From the NCBI GenBank assembly GCA_910574455.1, contig CAJSYZ010000001.1:222006-286005 (forward strand): a stretch of 64,000 bases of DNA. Direction: 5' to 3'. Source of the DNA: Trichaptum fuscoviolaceum. Lineage: Eukaryota > Basidiomycota > Agaricomycetes > Hymenochaetales > Trichaptaceae. This document shows, piece after piece, positions 54,391 through 64,000 of this stretch. A program made the position numbers and the translations under genes. Each line of letters starts with the position of its first letter. The first letter of the stretch is position 1. The notes below the pieces were generated by a model, which saw only the letters and a program-made list of their open reading frames with translations, was not told the origin of the DNA and did no database searches.

Positions 54391-55999
54391 CACACATTAC
54401 TCGTTGGCGACGACGGCGAGGACTGAAGCTGCGGGCTGCGCAGTCTCGGGAACACCCGAGACAATACTTTACATAACTTACGCGTCTTTGTCATTGTCAT
54501 GTGAGCAAAGTAGCCTTATATATCGAAATCTGCCCAAATATATCCAAGGACCCCCCAAATAAAGCAATTTCACGTGACCAAATGAGTTTTGGCGGTAAAA
54601 ACAGACAGTTGCATACCCTAAGAATACCCAGCTACCCAAGGGGTAGCGGGAATCAGTAGATTTCAGACAGGCATAGCAACCCTTCAGTCCATTTAAGGCA
54701 GCGTCAGGACGCGTCAGTCGCCTTAAGCAAAAAGTAGTTTCCCTGATGCATTATATAGCAGCATAGCCTTAATTGTTCATACTAGTAATACCTTAGGCGA
54801 TTGCTATATATGTAAGACATTTACCGCGGTATGAAGGGATAGTAATACCCCAGAACACTACACAGCCCCACACGGGTATGGAACCTCAGCAGTTCCCCAC
54901 ATTCGAGCTATTGCACAGAGGAGCATCCATATTACTCGCTTGCCTATATGAGCTATGCAACTACACAGCTTTTCCTATACAAAGTGAAGTTATATCTCCG
55001 TCAACGTTGACAGGTGGGAATGAAACACATTCTGCGGTTTCAAGTCAGGGAGTCTCAGCCCGATTTTCCATTTATTGTCTTTATGCCTGTGGTGTTGTGC
55101 GCACTACAATGGAGTGTACTTGTACATGTAATACAATTGGAACTTTCAATGTAGGTATATTGGCGATACAATATGTGCTAATAGTAATCACTGACTGTCC
55201 GTATAAGTAGGAAGAGCTTGACAAAGCGGGCCCGGGCCTCCTTCAAGTGGAATAATACGAAAAAGCAAAGCACACAGGAGATGCGCAAGTGAGTTGGAAT
55301 TAGAGACTGTCAAAGTACCCTCCGAGTGACATGAAGGCGGAGTACGCAAGGAAGGAATTACGGAGCAAGGTGCACACGTGCCAGACGGCGATCAGAGAGA
55401 CAAAACTGCTCGGCGACGACAAACAGGAGTGCGTTTGATCGGAAATATAACCCAGAGCTACACAAAGATGCTCTTCGCTAAGGCGAAGCTCGGTGACTGC
55501 CCATGTTCAGGCGTGAAGGTATAGAAGATATCGAGGGGTTCACAAGTTATCAGATTCGGCCGTTACCATCGATCGAACATTGATGTACACTGCGCAAAGA
55601 CGAAAAATTAGCAGTCGGTAGACCCCAGAGATGTATAACGAAGATAATGACGATTCCACGATAGCGATTTGAGTTGCATATGTTGGTCTTGGTGTTTCTG
55701 CCTTCATTTAGAATGTCCAAGATTTCATATCACAGATGAATGAACTAGCGAGAGCAAGGGTACCCCAGCCCAACGCAGACACACCATGAGCGAAGAAAAT
55801 TGTGCTCGATGAAGCTGTACAAGACGAAGACGTGTCTAGGATTGTGACGTATGAGCCGAGGCGATGCAAACTCTGAGCATGCAGGGTTGTGGTACACAGG
55901 TTCCTGTTGCACGACGAGCACGGAATGTAAGCAGAACGGATCGGAGATGGGCCGGGTCGTGGGCTGCGGGAAGGTGACAAACGTCCCGAGGTAGCTCTG
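54391..55999. other. Stretch without an assignable gene
   Basis: A/T-rich. A 110-residue plus-strand frame at 54878-55210 has no motif. It includes the second copy of the 22-mer and its hairpin at 54659-54726. Confidence 0.35.
54659..54726 (+). repeat. Second copy of the 22-mer, followed by an inverted repeat
   Basis: The 22 bases at 54659-54680 are identical to 17407-17428. Ten or so bases later TTAAGGC (54693-54699) pairs with GCCTTAA (54720-54726) around a GCGTC/GACGC-containing centre. Sequence after the 22-mer differs from the first copy, but the hairpin position is similar. Confidence 0.6.
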
Positions 56000-56432
56000 C
56001 AGTTTTCCGTCAAGAAAGCGCACGGTGGCCGTGAATACGCGAGGTAGATGAATCGGCCTTCTATCGGACGGAAGAGGTGTTCGGGGCCCGGTTGAAATCC
56101 TCCAAGTACCCATTTCTATTTCGCTGCACGACCACGAGCATCGACACCTTCCGATCGATCCAGTCAATATCATCGAGCGCGGTCCCGCCCGACTAAATGA
56201 GACCGGGCTCAGGCATGCGGCCGGCGATGGCGGGGAGGTGCACGTCGCTCGTCGAGCCGCCGAGAGCGTGCAGGACAATGAAGGCGTTTCGAACGACTGG
56301 TACATGAGAATGAGTTGGGAGCGAAAGGTAACAGTGTTGCGAGGAGGAAACGGCGATGCAAGGGATGATCGAATAGACTTGATCTATGGCGCGCTGCGGG
56401 CGTGCGGCTCCGAGGGCCCCATACCGGCGCAT
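56000..56432 (-). pseudogene. IlvD/Edd-family dehydratase relic 1
   Basis: Minus-strand text VVRNAFIVLHALGGSTSDVH followed by LPAIAGRM, then after a stop TALDDIDWIDRKVSMLVVV and GYLEDFNRA. These match the segment of dihydroxy-acid/sugar-acid dehydratases that carries GGSTN and the D-I-D-R-I...ED-x-HRAGG block near the iron-sulfur cluster and substrate site. Only this internal portion is recognisable, with stops and shifted frames, so it cannot encode an enzyme. Confidence 0.55.
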
Positions 56433-58089
56433 CGATGAGGTACGCTATAATCGACTCGGACGCGCGCAGCCACGAGATGTGTTGTCTCTTGAGAAATTGG
56501 TTTCAGGCATGGCTTGGTCGGACTGAGTGTATGGGTTAGCTTCAATGGCGTGTCTCATCACTGAACGCCACTCACGCGGGGAAGTAGTTCACCCTTTATC
56601 CTCATGCATGATATCGCTCCTCACACCAACCAATCGCTGTAGAACCATGACCCGTGCGACGTTCGGAATCTTCATCTTTCGATATCTGATCATCGAGAAG
56701 TACCATATGGCCGAGCGGCGAGCACATGCGGTAAAGGGCTGGTGAAGATATCATCATAAGAGATCGCCCATCAGCTTCTTTTTCACCCACAAATATTCGA
56801 CGGAGATAGCTTACAGTCGTCCATGTTTGTAATGTCTTGGCCCAATACAAGGTCTGTGTACGCCGTTACGGCCTGCTTTTAACTCTGTCTAACATTGATT
56901 TGTGGCAACGAAGGTGGTAACCAGATGTGTATGAGACATGCGTGAACCAAACTTGATTGAAAAGTGAGTCCTAACTTGCGACCTTCAACTTGAAATTCTC
57001 GCCGCAGGGCAAGAACTGTCGGAAGGTGCGTAAGTAAAAGTAAAGATGAGACAGACAAATGTCGACGCACCTCGCCCACCAGAAGCCAGTCAAACTCTGC
57101 TCCACGAACCGCAAGCAAAGTTGGTTTCCATACACAACAGCGACATGTTGAGCTCTCGTCTGACTTTCCCTCCAATGCCTACGTCGCTTGAAAACGCACG
57201 ACTTGTTCACGATGATCGTCTTCGCAAATTGAGCAATAAAAGACTACATCCATCCACCTCGGGCTCATCTCGGTGCACTACACCAACACCATCCCATCCA
57301 TGCATCTGCATCGCTGTCTCCTCCGAGCTCGTTGAGCTAGTGTAGCGGTTGATCTCTTCAGGTTCGAGGACAGCTCGCCAATGGTAAACAGCAAGCTGTG
57401 CGGGCGTCTCTCGCGAATGAGGCATCAGTGGTTGGCGCGAGGATGATAGTGCAACGATTTCTTGCCAGGTGGCAGATATTATAATCTTGGCTTAGGGTTT
57501 GATGAGTGAAGCAGATGAGAGAGGCGAGCATCAAGTCAGCGATTGGTAGACATAAGCATGTCTTGAAGGCGGAACACACCTTCACTCAAATGCAGACCCA
57601 CGACGAAGTTTTCGACTACCTTTCTCTACTTGGCTTCTAGAAGAACAACGTCCACATCATCGAGGGTAACCTCACCAAGGACTAGATCGGAGAAGCGACT
57701 GGTGATTGCACAGCTCTGAAGTTGGGGATGACCATGGTGCTCGGAGGAGATGGAAGTGTAGAAGGAAGACAGATGTGCCAATTGACGCGAGCATCGTGCC
57801 AGTGAAGGCAGTGCTGCCAGGCTGTTCAAACTGTTGCCTGACTGACAGTGCACTGCCCTGGGCACTTTCACGACCCACAGTCTGTCTCGCTCACGGGCTT
57901 TTCCAAGGTCCCAGCGCACATTGCAGTGCACATCCAACCAGTCTCGCTCTATTTAGGTCGCCTATATAATTTGAACGTAGGACGAAGTGGTATCACACGC
58001 CCAATCACCCAGCTCACAGTTCAAGTTGGCACTCTCGAACAACCCGAACACCTTATCCAAATCACCCTTCTTGGCTAGGAGACGACGAT
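56433..58089. other. Stretch without an assignable gene
   Basis: Overlapping short frames on both strands. One minus-strand frame at 57626-57937 has a plausible composition but no motif. Confidence 0.35.
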
Positions 58090-60853
58090 ATGATGACCAG
58101 AATCCGAAATAAATCCAGCCAGAAACGGGACAACGCGGTGGCAAGGTCATGGAGGTTTTTCAACGTCACTCCCGACTCCCAGGCAGAGATGCTCAGACGT
58201 ATCTGCTTCCTTCTCGAACTTATACAGCATGCTGGCGAATCTAAACACATCGACAACATTTCAGAATCCCTCTGTTTCCAAGAACTCGTATATGGACCAT
58301 TCTCATTAGAACATAAGCATTCCAATCCGAACTGGCACGAGCTTGCATGGGAGAAATTCCAAAACGAGATGGAACGACAATTTGGACGCTTTGTCAATGA
58401 CTCATCATCGACGCTTGCAACGACCGATGACAGCCCTGGTACGGGACACAGCATAGACAAATATGTCTTCCAACCCATGGGACGATCAATCGAACGACTT
58501 TTACTCGCTATGGAACTCAGGTATTTTCGGCCTCCGGAAAGGAGCGCACGGCAAATCATTGAATTCCTTGAAGCTTCCCCATTTTCTGGACGTCATATCC
58601 CGGATGATGAGATATGCGAGCATTCCTTCAATGGTGAATCCCAATATCTGGATGAGGATGATGCGGAAAAGGCTGCTGAGGACCGCATGTCCTTATTCCT
58701 GGAAATCAGTCGGACGGAAGAGATTGTAAAGGCATTTCAAAGGCTATTGATACAAGCAAGGTAATATAGCTCAATGGACTGAATGATTTTGTCACTGACG
58801 ACTGGAGGCTTTAGTTCAAAGCAACGAAGTATGCGTGTTGAGGCACAAAAACTGATATGGTCCCTCTTCAGATACAAGAATATGGTCTTCCTGTTGAACG
58901 CTATCATAGATCTCCGGAATCTGGTGTGGGATGGATATTCAACTTTTCAGCACTGTTCGCCATTAGATCTTGATCATCAAACTCACTTCTCCTTTCGGTG
59001 GGATATGGAATCATACTCAGAGATTGCCTTAGTGATCATGGTTGACGCCAATGCAGAATATGAATTATGGCATCTTTCAATCAGGGATATCTTGAAAACC
59101 TGTGCTCGGTGAGTTCAACTCCATGCATTAACGGTGATAGTAAATGTAACCCTTCTTTACCTACCCTATCAAGAGAGAATAGAGGATTCTCGTCACTTCC
59201 AATTAGCATTGTCTTTGAGAAGTTCAACGACCTCGTGCGCTACACACATCACAACATGTGCTCCGAGGAAACAGCAGAAGATCTATATCTGACTATCATT
59301 GCAATTCAAGGATATTCTACTAAGTATCCGTATGTGTTAAGCTTGTTAGAGCGACTCGATCTCTATAGTTTAGAGTCTCCCAAGATCCTTTCAAGGAGAG
59401 GAGGAAGGTGGGAGTGCTTCATTGACATTCAAGTGCTAATATTTACGGAATATATAATTAATTAGGTCTGAATCAGAGATTAAGACGGCTGAGTTGTTGT
59501 GTCATTTCTTCATTAGGTCAGTGTTGCGATGGGTATGACTCGGACATGTTCTCATGGCATTTCACTGATAGTAAGCCTTTTAGCTCGTTTTTCAGCAATT
59601 CAGAGATGCGAGAGTCTAGTGATCGGTTACTCTGGGAATGCTGTGTATATCTAAACGATGTCGACGATGAGAGTAACCCGATGACCGAACTGGAGGCCAG
59701 GGCATTCGAAGACTATTTGCACAAGATCAACGAGGCGCTGGTGCGACGTGGTCCCGTAACTTTTGAAATATTCAAAGACATGGTATTTAAGCCGCTCACA
59801 TGGGAGAAATATTGCCAACCAGTACGCAGGCGGAAAGACGGGAATCAAGCTCGGGTGCGACCTACCTGGGGCTACAGGCTCTTTTTCTCTAAAGAAATAT
59901 CTTCAAACCCGTCCGAACTCTTCTGCTACTTCACACCCTTTTCTCGGGATTTTGGAAGGTTCACATACAGAGACTACACTTTCATGGATTGCTCTGCATA
60001 TCGGGGATATGAGACGTTGTATTGGTTTAAAATTCGGAATTGGTTGGCTGTGCTGAACCGCAATTCTATGACGCTACCCGGAGATAGGCCAGGTACAGGT
60101 TTATACAAGATCTTGGAATGGTGGCGAAATTTTGTTCCTAATCCTCTACCCAATCCACCTGCGCATGACCTACTGCAATGCGTGACATCGCCATTTCGTT
60201 TGCATAGCGAAATAAAATCATCTCGATTGTCGCCCATAATCGGGGAGCTTGTCACACCGGCAACAGATGACATGCCACAGGAGGGACTTGCACGCGAACC
60301 TGCGCCTACTACTCCTCCTTGCAGACACAGTATTTGTATGCGATCGTTCCGTGAACCTGGGATGGATGTCACACCGCGGTCTTGGATCGCATTGCAGTGT
60401 CGGAACGGGTTTGATCATGTGCACCTTAAGGAATCCACAGAATCCCCAGTATCGGCTGCACCTGCAGGTCAACTGCTGTCAGTCGCATCAACAGAAGTTG
60501 GACCTGCCGCCAAGAACTGTGCCAATGTGGAGGAGGATGATATCATTGAAACAGTCTCGGACAGACGTTTTGGTCGCGCGGCTATGGCAACGGAAAGTCG
60601 TGTCTCGAGATCCTTCTCTTCAGATACCGACAAAGATCACACACCGGAGGAGGTCAGATCGCTTCAGTCAGCAAGGAAAAGCCAGAAGGTGGCGGATGAC
60701 TTCGAATTCGGGCCAGCAAGCGACACAGATTCGATGATGACCGAAGTCGAAAATGGTCCTCCTGATTCGTCCTATGAAGACGATATGTCGACAGATGAGG
60801 ACTTTTGGTCAGCCAAAAGCACTGCGGAGCTTTCATTGGCTTCACTTGATTAG
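58090..60853 (+). CDS. Unknown multi-exon gene with acidic C-terminus
   Basis: Exons 58090-58760, 58815-59108 and 59174 to about 59330 join in phase across 54 and 65 nt introns. A long last exon (open from about 59.5 kb, ATG at 59546) ends at 60853. The junction near 59.33-59.5 kb is not resolved. The N-terminal part is helical and aromatic (QAEMLRRICFLLELIQHAG, MGRSIERLLLAMELRYF), and the middle has WSLFRYKNMVFLLNAIIDL and WDMESYSEIALVIM. The last exon has LEARAFEDYLHKINEAL, RYRDYTFMDCSAYRGYETLY-like text and an acidic Ser-rich tail (SSYEDDMSTDEDFWSAKS). No domain is recognised. It stands between two dehydratase relics, and its long open exons suggest that it is real. Confidence 0.5.
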
Positions 60854-62621
60854 CCACGGTACGTCGACAACAAACTTTGCGATGCAGAAAGTGCCCACGC
60901 TAACGGACCCTCGTTGTTTCAGATACGACAGTCTTCTTTTGACCGGACTTGACGACGGTTTTTATCCCAACTTTCGACCCCTTTCGTTTGTAATTTCTGT
61001 CGTATTCCTTACCGTTTCTCTTCCCTAAACTGTCTTCTCCATTTCTTAAAATGCTCTCCTGGTATCTGTAACAACAAATAAGACTTGTATATTGCCACTC
61101 TGTACATACACAGACAGTTGGTGTGCGATTTACTTATGACAAGTTGTTAACGCGGACTCGACCCGAAAGCAAATGTCACCCTTTCTACACAATTTCCATT
61201 CTGCGCACGATACGATCTGCTCGAAAGGGTATCAACAGTATACCTACTTGTCATGCACAGGATAGACGTACCGAGAAGTGGAGAAGATCCACGATAATCC
61301 AGCTGTCTTCTTGAGCGAGCCAAGGTTATCTTCGCGTGGCGTCGCATTCTAAACTCGAATGCATCCGAGTCGTCTTGGAAATTACGTAAGCTTTTAACAA
61401 GGGCAACAGTTAAGCCTCCTGCTGACGAGGCTGCAGCGCAACCGTCGTCGAGCTTGTCCATCCATCATCGTCTATCCACCATCGTACGGCATATTCTTCA
61501 CTCATCTCCCGGTCCATTACTTCAAGTTCTGGGTCAGGGTCGTTGCCTATTCGGGACATATCCCGAGTCAGGCGTCGAGGTGAAGTCCGCGCAGCCTTCG
61601 AGGTGAATCCCAGTAGCATTTGACGTGGACAAAGGAGTAGATAAGCGCTACATGGAGGAGTGGTGGAAGAGAACGTGGTCGGGGTATTGGCGTATGTTCG
61701 CTCCTGCTCGGTGTTGACTTTCACTTTGGGTATTGAAGTTAGTCCGCAAGGTGTATTGCGCAGTTCAGGGTTGATGGTGGCAGGTAGACCCTCATGCGCG
61801 ACGAGAATGAACTGACTTTGCTAATGCGCAACGATATTCGTGATTTCATCGCTAAGGCTTAGTTTGAGCACAAGAATGCGGTCTGAAGCGAATGACAAGG
61901 ATCGATTTCACGTTAGCCATACGAGCTGCCGAAACTCAGTGTGGTGATGGTGTTCAGGCGTGAACGGGTTTGGGAGAGCAGAATGGAAGAAGATGACAAG
62001 TGGCGCGCCAGTCGCACCATTGGCAACATAGATCCGAATGTGGGAGCGCAACCTCCTGAGTTTCTAAGAGACAAGATCGACATGGACTGAGACTAAATAG
62101 GAACGTGAATCAGCTTTCGTTTCACCAATATCAGGGAATTTGAAAACACTCACATTAATTTCTCCTTCGAAACATTCCACTCCTATGAAACCTTCCATTC
62201 GCATCATCATCTTGGTGGTTTAATCCTGCGAATAGATACTGCTCGTCCATGATAGCTATCCATAGGCGAGTCAAATTAAAGAGGATGCAGAGGAGTTCAC
62301 TTCAGAGATACAGCTGGTGCTAAGAAACGATTCTGAAGAGGCAACATGATGCGATGTTGATGACAACACGGCAAAAATGAGAGTTGAGGAACCGAGGATA
62401 ATAAACTTAGATAGCATCGACGAGATGGACGATACAAGAATGTCAGCGTTAATGGTGTGAGAGGGCAGGGTTGTCAGTTGTTTGACGTCGACGGTTGTCC
62501 ATTAAGTGCTCCGTCTCCTTTCTTCTTTCCATCCTTACGCTGCGACTCCCGTCTCTACGGTACAAATTACGATGTAAGTTAGAAGATGAAGGCAAGCGAG
62601 TAGTAGTGCACTCACATACCC
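60854..62621. other. Stretch without an assignable gene
   Basis: Only short or overlapping frames. A minus-strand frame at 61410-61724 is Ser/Thr/Pro-rich and unremarkable. Confidence 0.35.
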
Positions 62622-63170
62622 TTCAAGGCCCCTGCCACTTCCAGCATGCCCTCGGACTGCTCTTTCTCCATCTCAAGCTCAGAACACTTCGCCTGCTCGA
62701 CCATAGCATCAGGCAATGCGCGCGGCGACGTCGGAGGGGGGGTGAAGACGACGGCGCGCCTGTGCGTGAAGAGCGCGGGGGAGGTAGCGGAAGCTTTGAG
62801 CACGACAAGGTGGAGTGTGCGTACAAGGGATTAGAGAGAGACCGGATGATAGATTGCAGTAGGTGGGGGGGGGGGGGCTTTTGGGCAGCTCGATAGCTCG
62901 TCGCCAAGCGTGCCCTTGTGATGATGAGCGCGTCGAGGAGAAGGTGTCGGTCTTCTGCCAGGAGTGCAAGGAGGGCGGGAACGCTGTCTGCGCGGTGGAA
63001 GTCCTCCGTGTACCCCACGCCACTCGGATTGAGGTCCACAACCATCGGCGTTTTCCGTACAATCCTGTCGATACAATTGAGCGTGAGCCCGCCTGGCTGG
63101 CTGGGGCCCGGCCTCGGTATGCATCCGGCGATGGCAAGGATGTGCATGGTGGTGTTGGTCGACTCAGCTT
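62622..63170 (-). pseudogene. IlvD/Edd-family dehydratase relic 2
   Basis: On the minus strand STNTTMHILAIAGC is followed by LTLNCIDRIVRKTPMVVDL, NPSGVGYTEDFHRADSVPAL and LLLDALIITRA, after which the conserved TLGDEL appears in another frame. This is the same internal segment of the dehydratase family as relic 1, but better preserved. Upstream, the expected GG of GGSTN and the preceding helix are interrupted by stops. The poly-G run at 62865-62877 lies in the part downstream of the recognisable text. Confidence 0.65.
62865..62877. repeat. Homopolymer run of 13 G
   Basis: Thirteen consecutive G on the plus strand. Its length in the assembly should be treated with caution. Confidence 0.85.
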
Positions 63171-64000
63171 CTCGCTAACAAGGTACACCCTACAACACGA
63201 CCATTGCCTACACCATCCCACTCAACTGATCACGGCCGCTCCGATTGATAACAGGGCCAACTTGGATGGCAAGTGGTGAGGGAATGGACACGTTCACACC
63301 TGCGTCTTGAGGTGGGCTTTGACTATTTGAACTTCGGGATTCGGTGTGCAATACTTGCTTCCTAGCGTTTGGGGACAGTAATGAGCACGCTTGAAATGCT
63401 TTGTGCGATAGACTTACCAGTGCTATGAGTTTCTTGCAATTTCACCCCGAGACCGGCGCCACGACCCTCTCGTCGCACTAACATAGGCAGTATGTCTTTC
63501 CCTGCGCAGCCCTGTTATGTTATTGTCCCAGATATACGCACGGATTCTCATCGCGAATGGCGAATGTTGATAACTCTGCCCATGCGCGAAGGGGTCCGAG
63601 AGGTTGAGTTTTGACGAGTGGTCGATTCGAAGTTTCTGCATAGCGCAGACATTAGGGACATATGGTTCTGTGAAAGTAGAGTGAAGAAGATTTGGACGTC
63701 GAAAGATTAGAGAGACTGTGTAAGAAACAAACGATGTCGAGGATACATAGTATCTATGCCTGGTAGTGTTTCGGGGTCCCAGTCAAGCATGGTTCCGTTT
63801 TCGGCGGCGGATATCATGACTGCCATTTTCTACTCAACTCGCATCATCTCTTTCAACGCCCACAAATATTTTATTCAATGAATTCTGAAGCGAATAGTAC
63901 AAGCGCATAAGTTACTTTGCTCCCTCTCCACCATCGACAATCCTGAAAGATCTCCGAGAGATTCGCCTGAATCTCACCGCTCTCAGCATCCACCGGCAGA
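63171..64000. other. Right end without an assignable gene
   Basis: No convincing frame or RNA gene in the last 830 bases. Confidence 0.4.

Noticed and set aside
62612..63279. Long overlapping ORFs on both strands at 62.6-63.3 kb
   Set aside because: They are shadows of the GC-rich dehydratase relic. Only the minus-strand frame with IlvD text is meaningful.
1..64000. CRISPR array or prokaryotic operons
   Set aside because: No regularly spaced repeats were seen. Gene structure, introns and mobile elements are fungal.

Overview
The window looks like nuclear DNA of an agaricomycete (mushroom-type basidiomycete). Genes are cut by many 47-66 nt GT-AG introns with CTNAY-like branch points, and the mobile elements are types well known from such genomes: a Plavaka-type DNA transposon, a Helitron and a Tad1-like LINE. 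There is no operon structure. Most of the sequence is repeat-derived or decayed, with scattered genes that look intact. All names rest on motifs read by eye; no database was searched.

Layout. 1-8.9 kb: a large Plavaka-type element, with a divergent coiled-coil ORF running off the left edge, a nine-exon transposase (907-4953) with one frameshift, a 482 bp MITE (5104-5585), a three-exon coiled-coil cargo gene (5974-8191, minus) and flanks full of short repeats. 8.9-14.5 kb: an unidentified multi-exon gene (9179-10226) and an RNase D/WRN-type 3'-5' exonuclease-fold gene that lacks one metal ligand (12508-13549). 15-17.1 kb: a broken group III hybrid histidine kinase. 17.4-22 kb: a nested hairpin with a T-run, an unknown gene, a Clr2-like gene, a nucleotidyltransferase-like gene and a small ORF.

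22.5-46 kb: an island of fast-evolving gene families around a Helitron Rep-helicase (27697-35188, minus, long and open). It holds two paralogues of an unnamed five-exon family (22522-23882 and 26133-27572), three copies of a pseudo-nucleotidyltransferase family (24396, 25610 and 43170), an Spt5-like KOW gene (35356-37837) and two predicted helical-bundle genes (40408-41197 and 44659-45493).

47.4-54.4 kb: a full-length LINE (47677-53401), flanked by a 12 bp target-site duplication, inserted into an older TFIIB pseudogene. 54.4-64 kb: relics of two IlvD/Edd-type dehydratase genes (near 56.2 and 62.9 kb) on either side of a multi-exon gene of unknown function (58090-60853).

The elements are layered: a TFIIB copy decayed and was then split by a LINE, and a MITE sits inside a Plavaka element. 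Several multi-exon genes (Plavaka, both five-exon paralogues, the KOW gene) carry exactly one reading-frame shift each, while the single-exon-like LINE and Helitron frames stay open for 4-7 kb.
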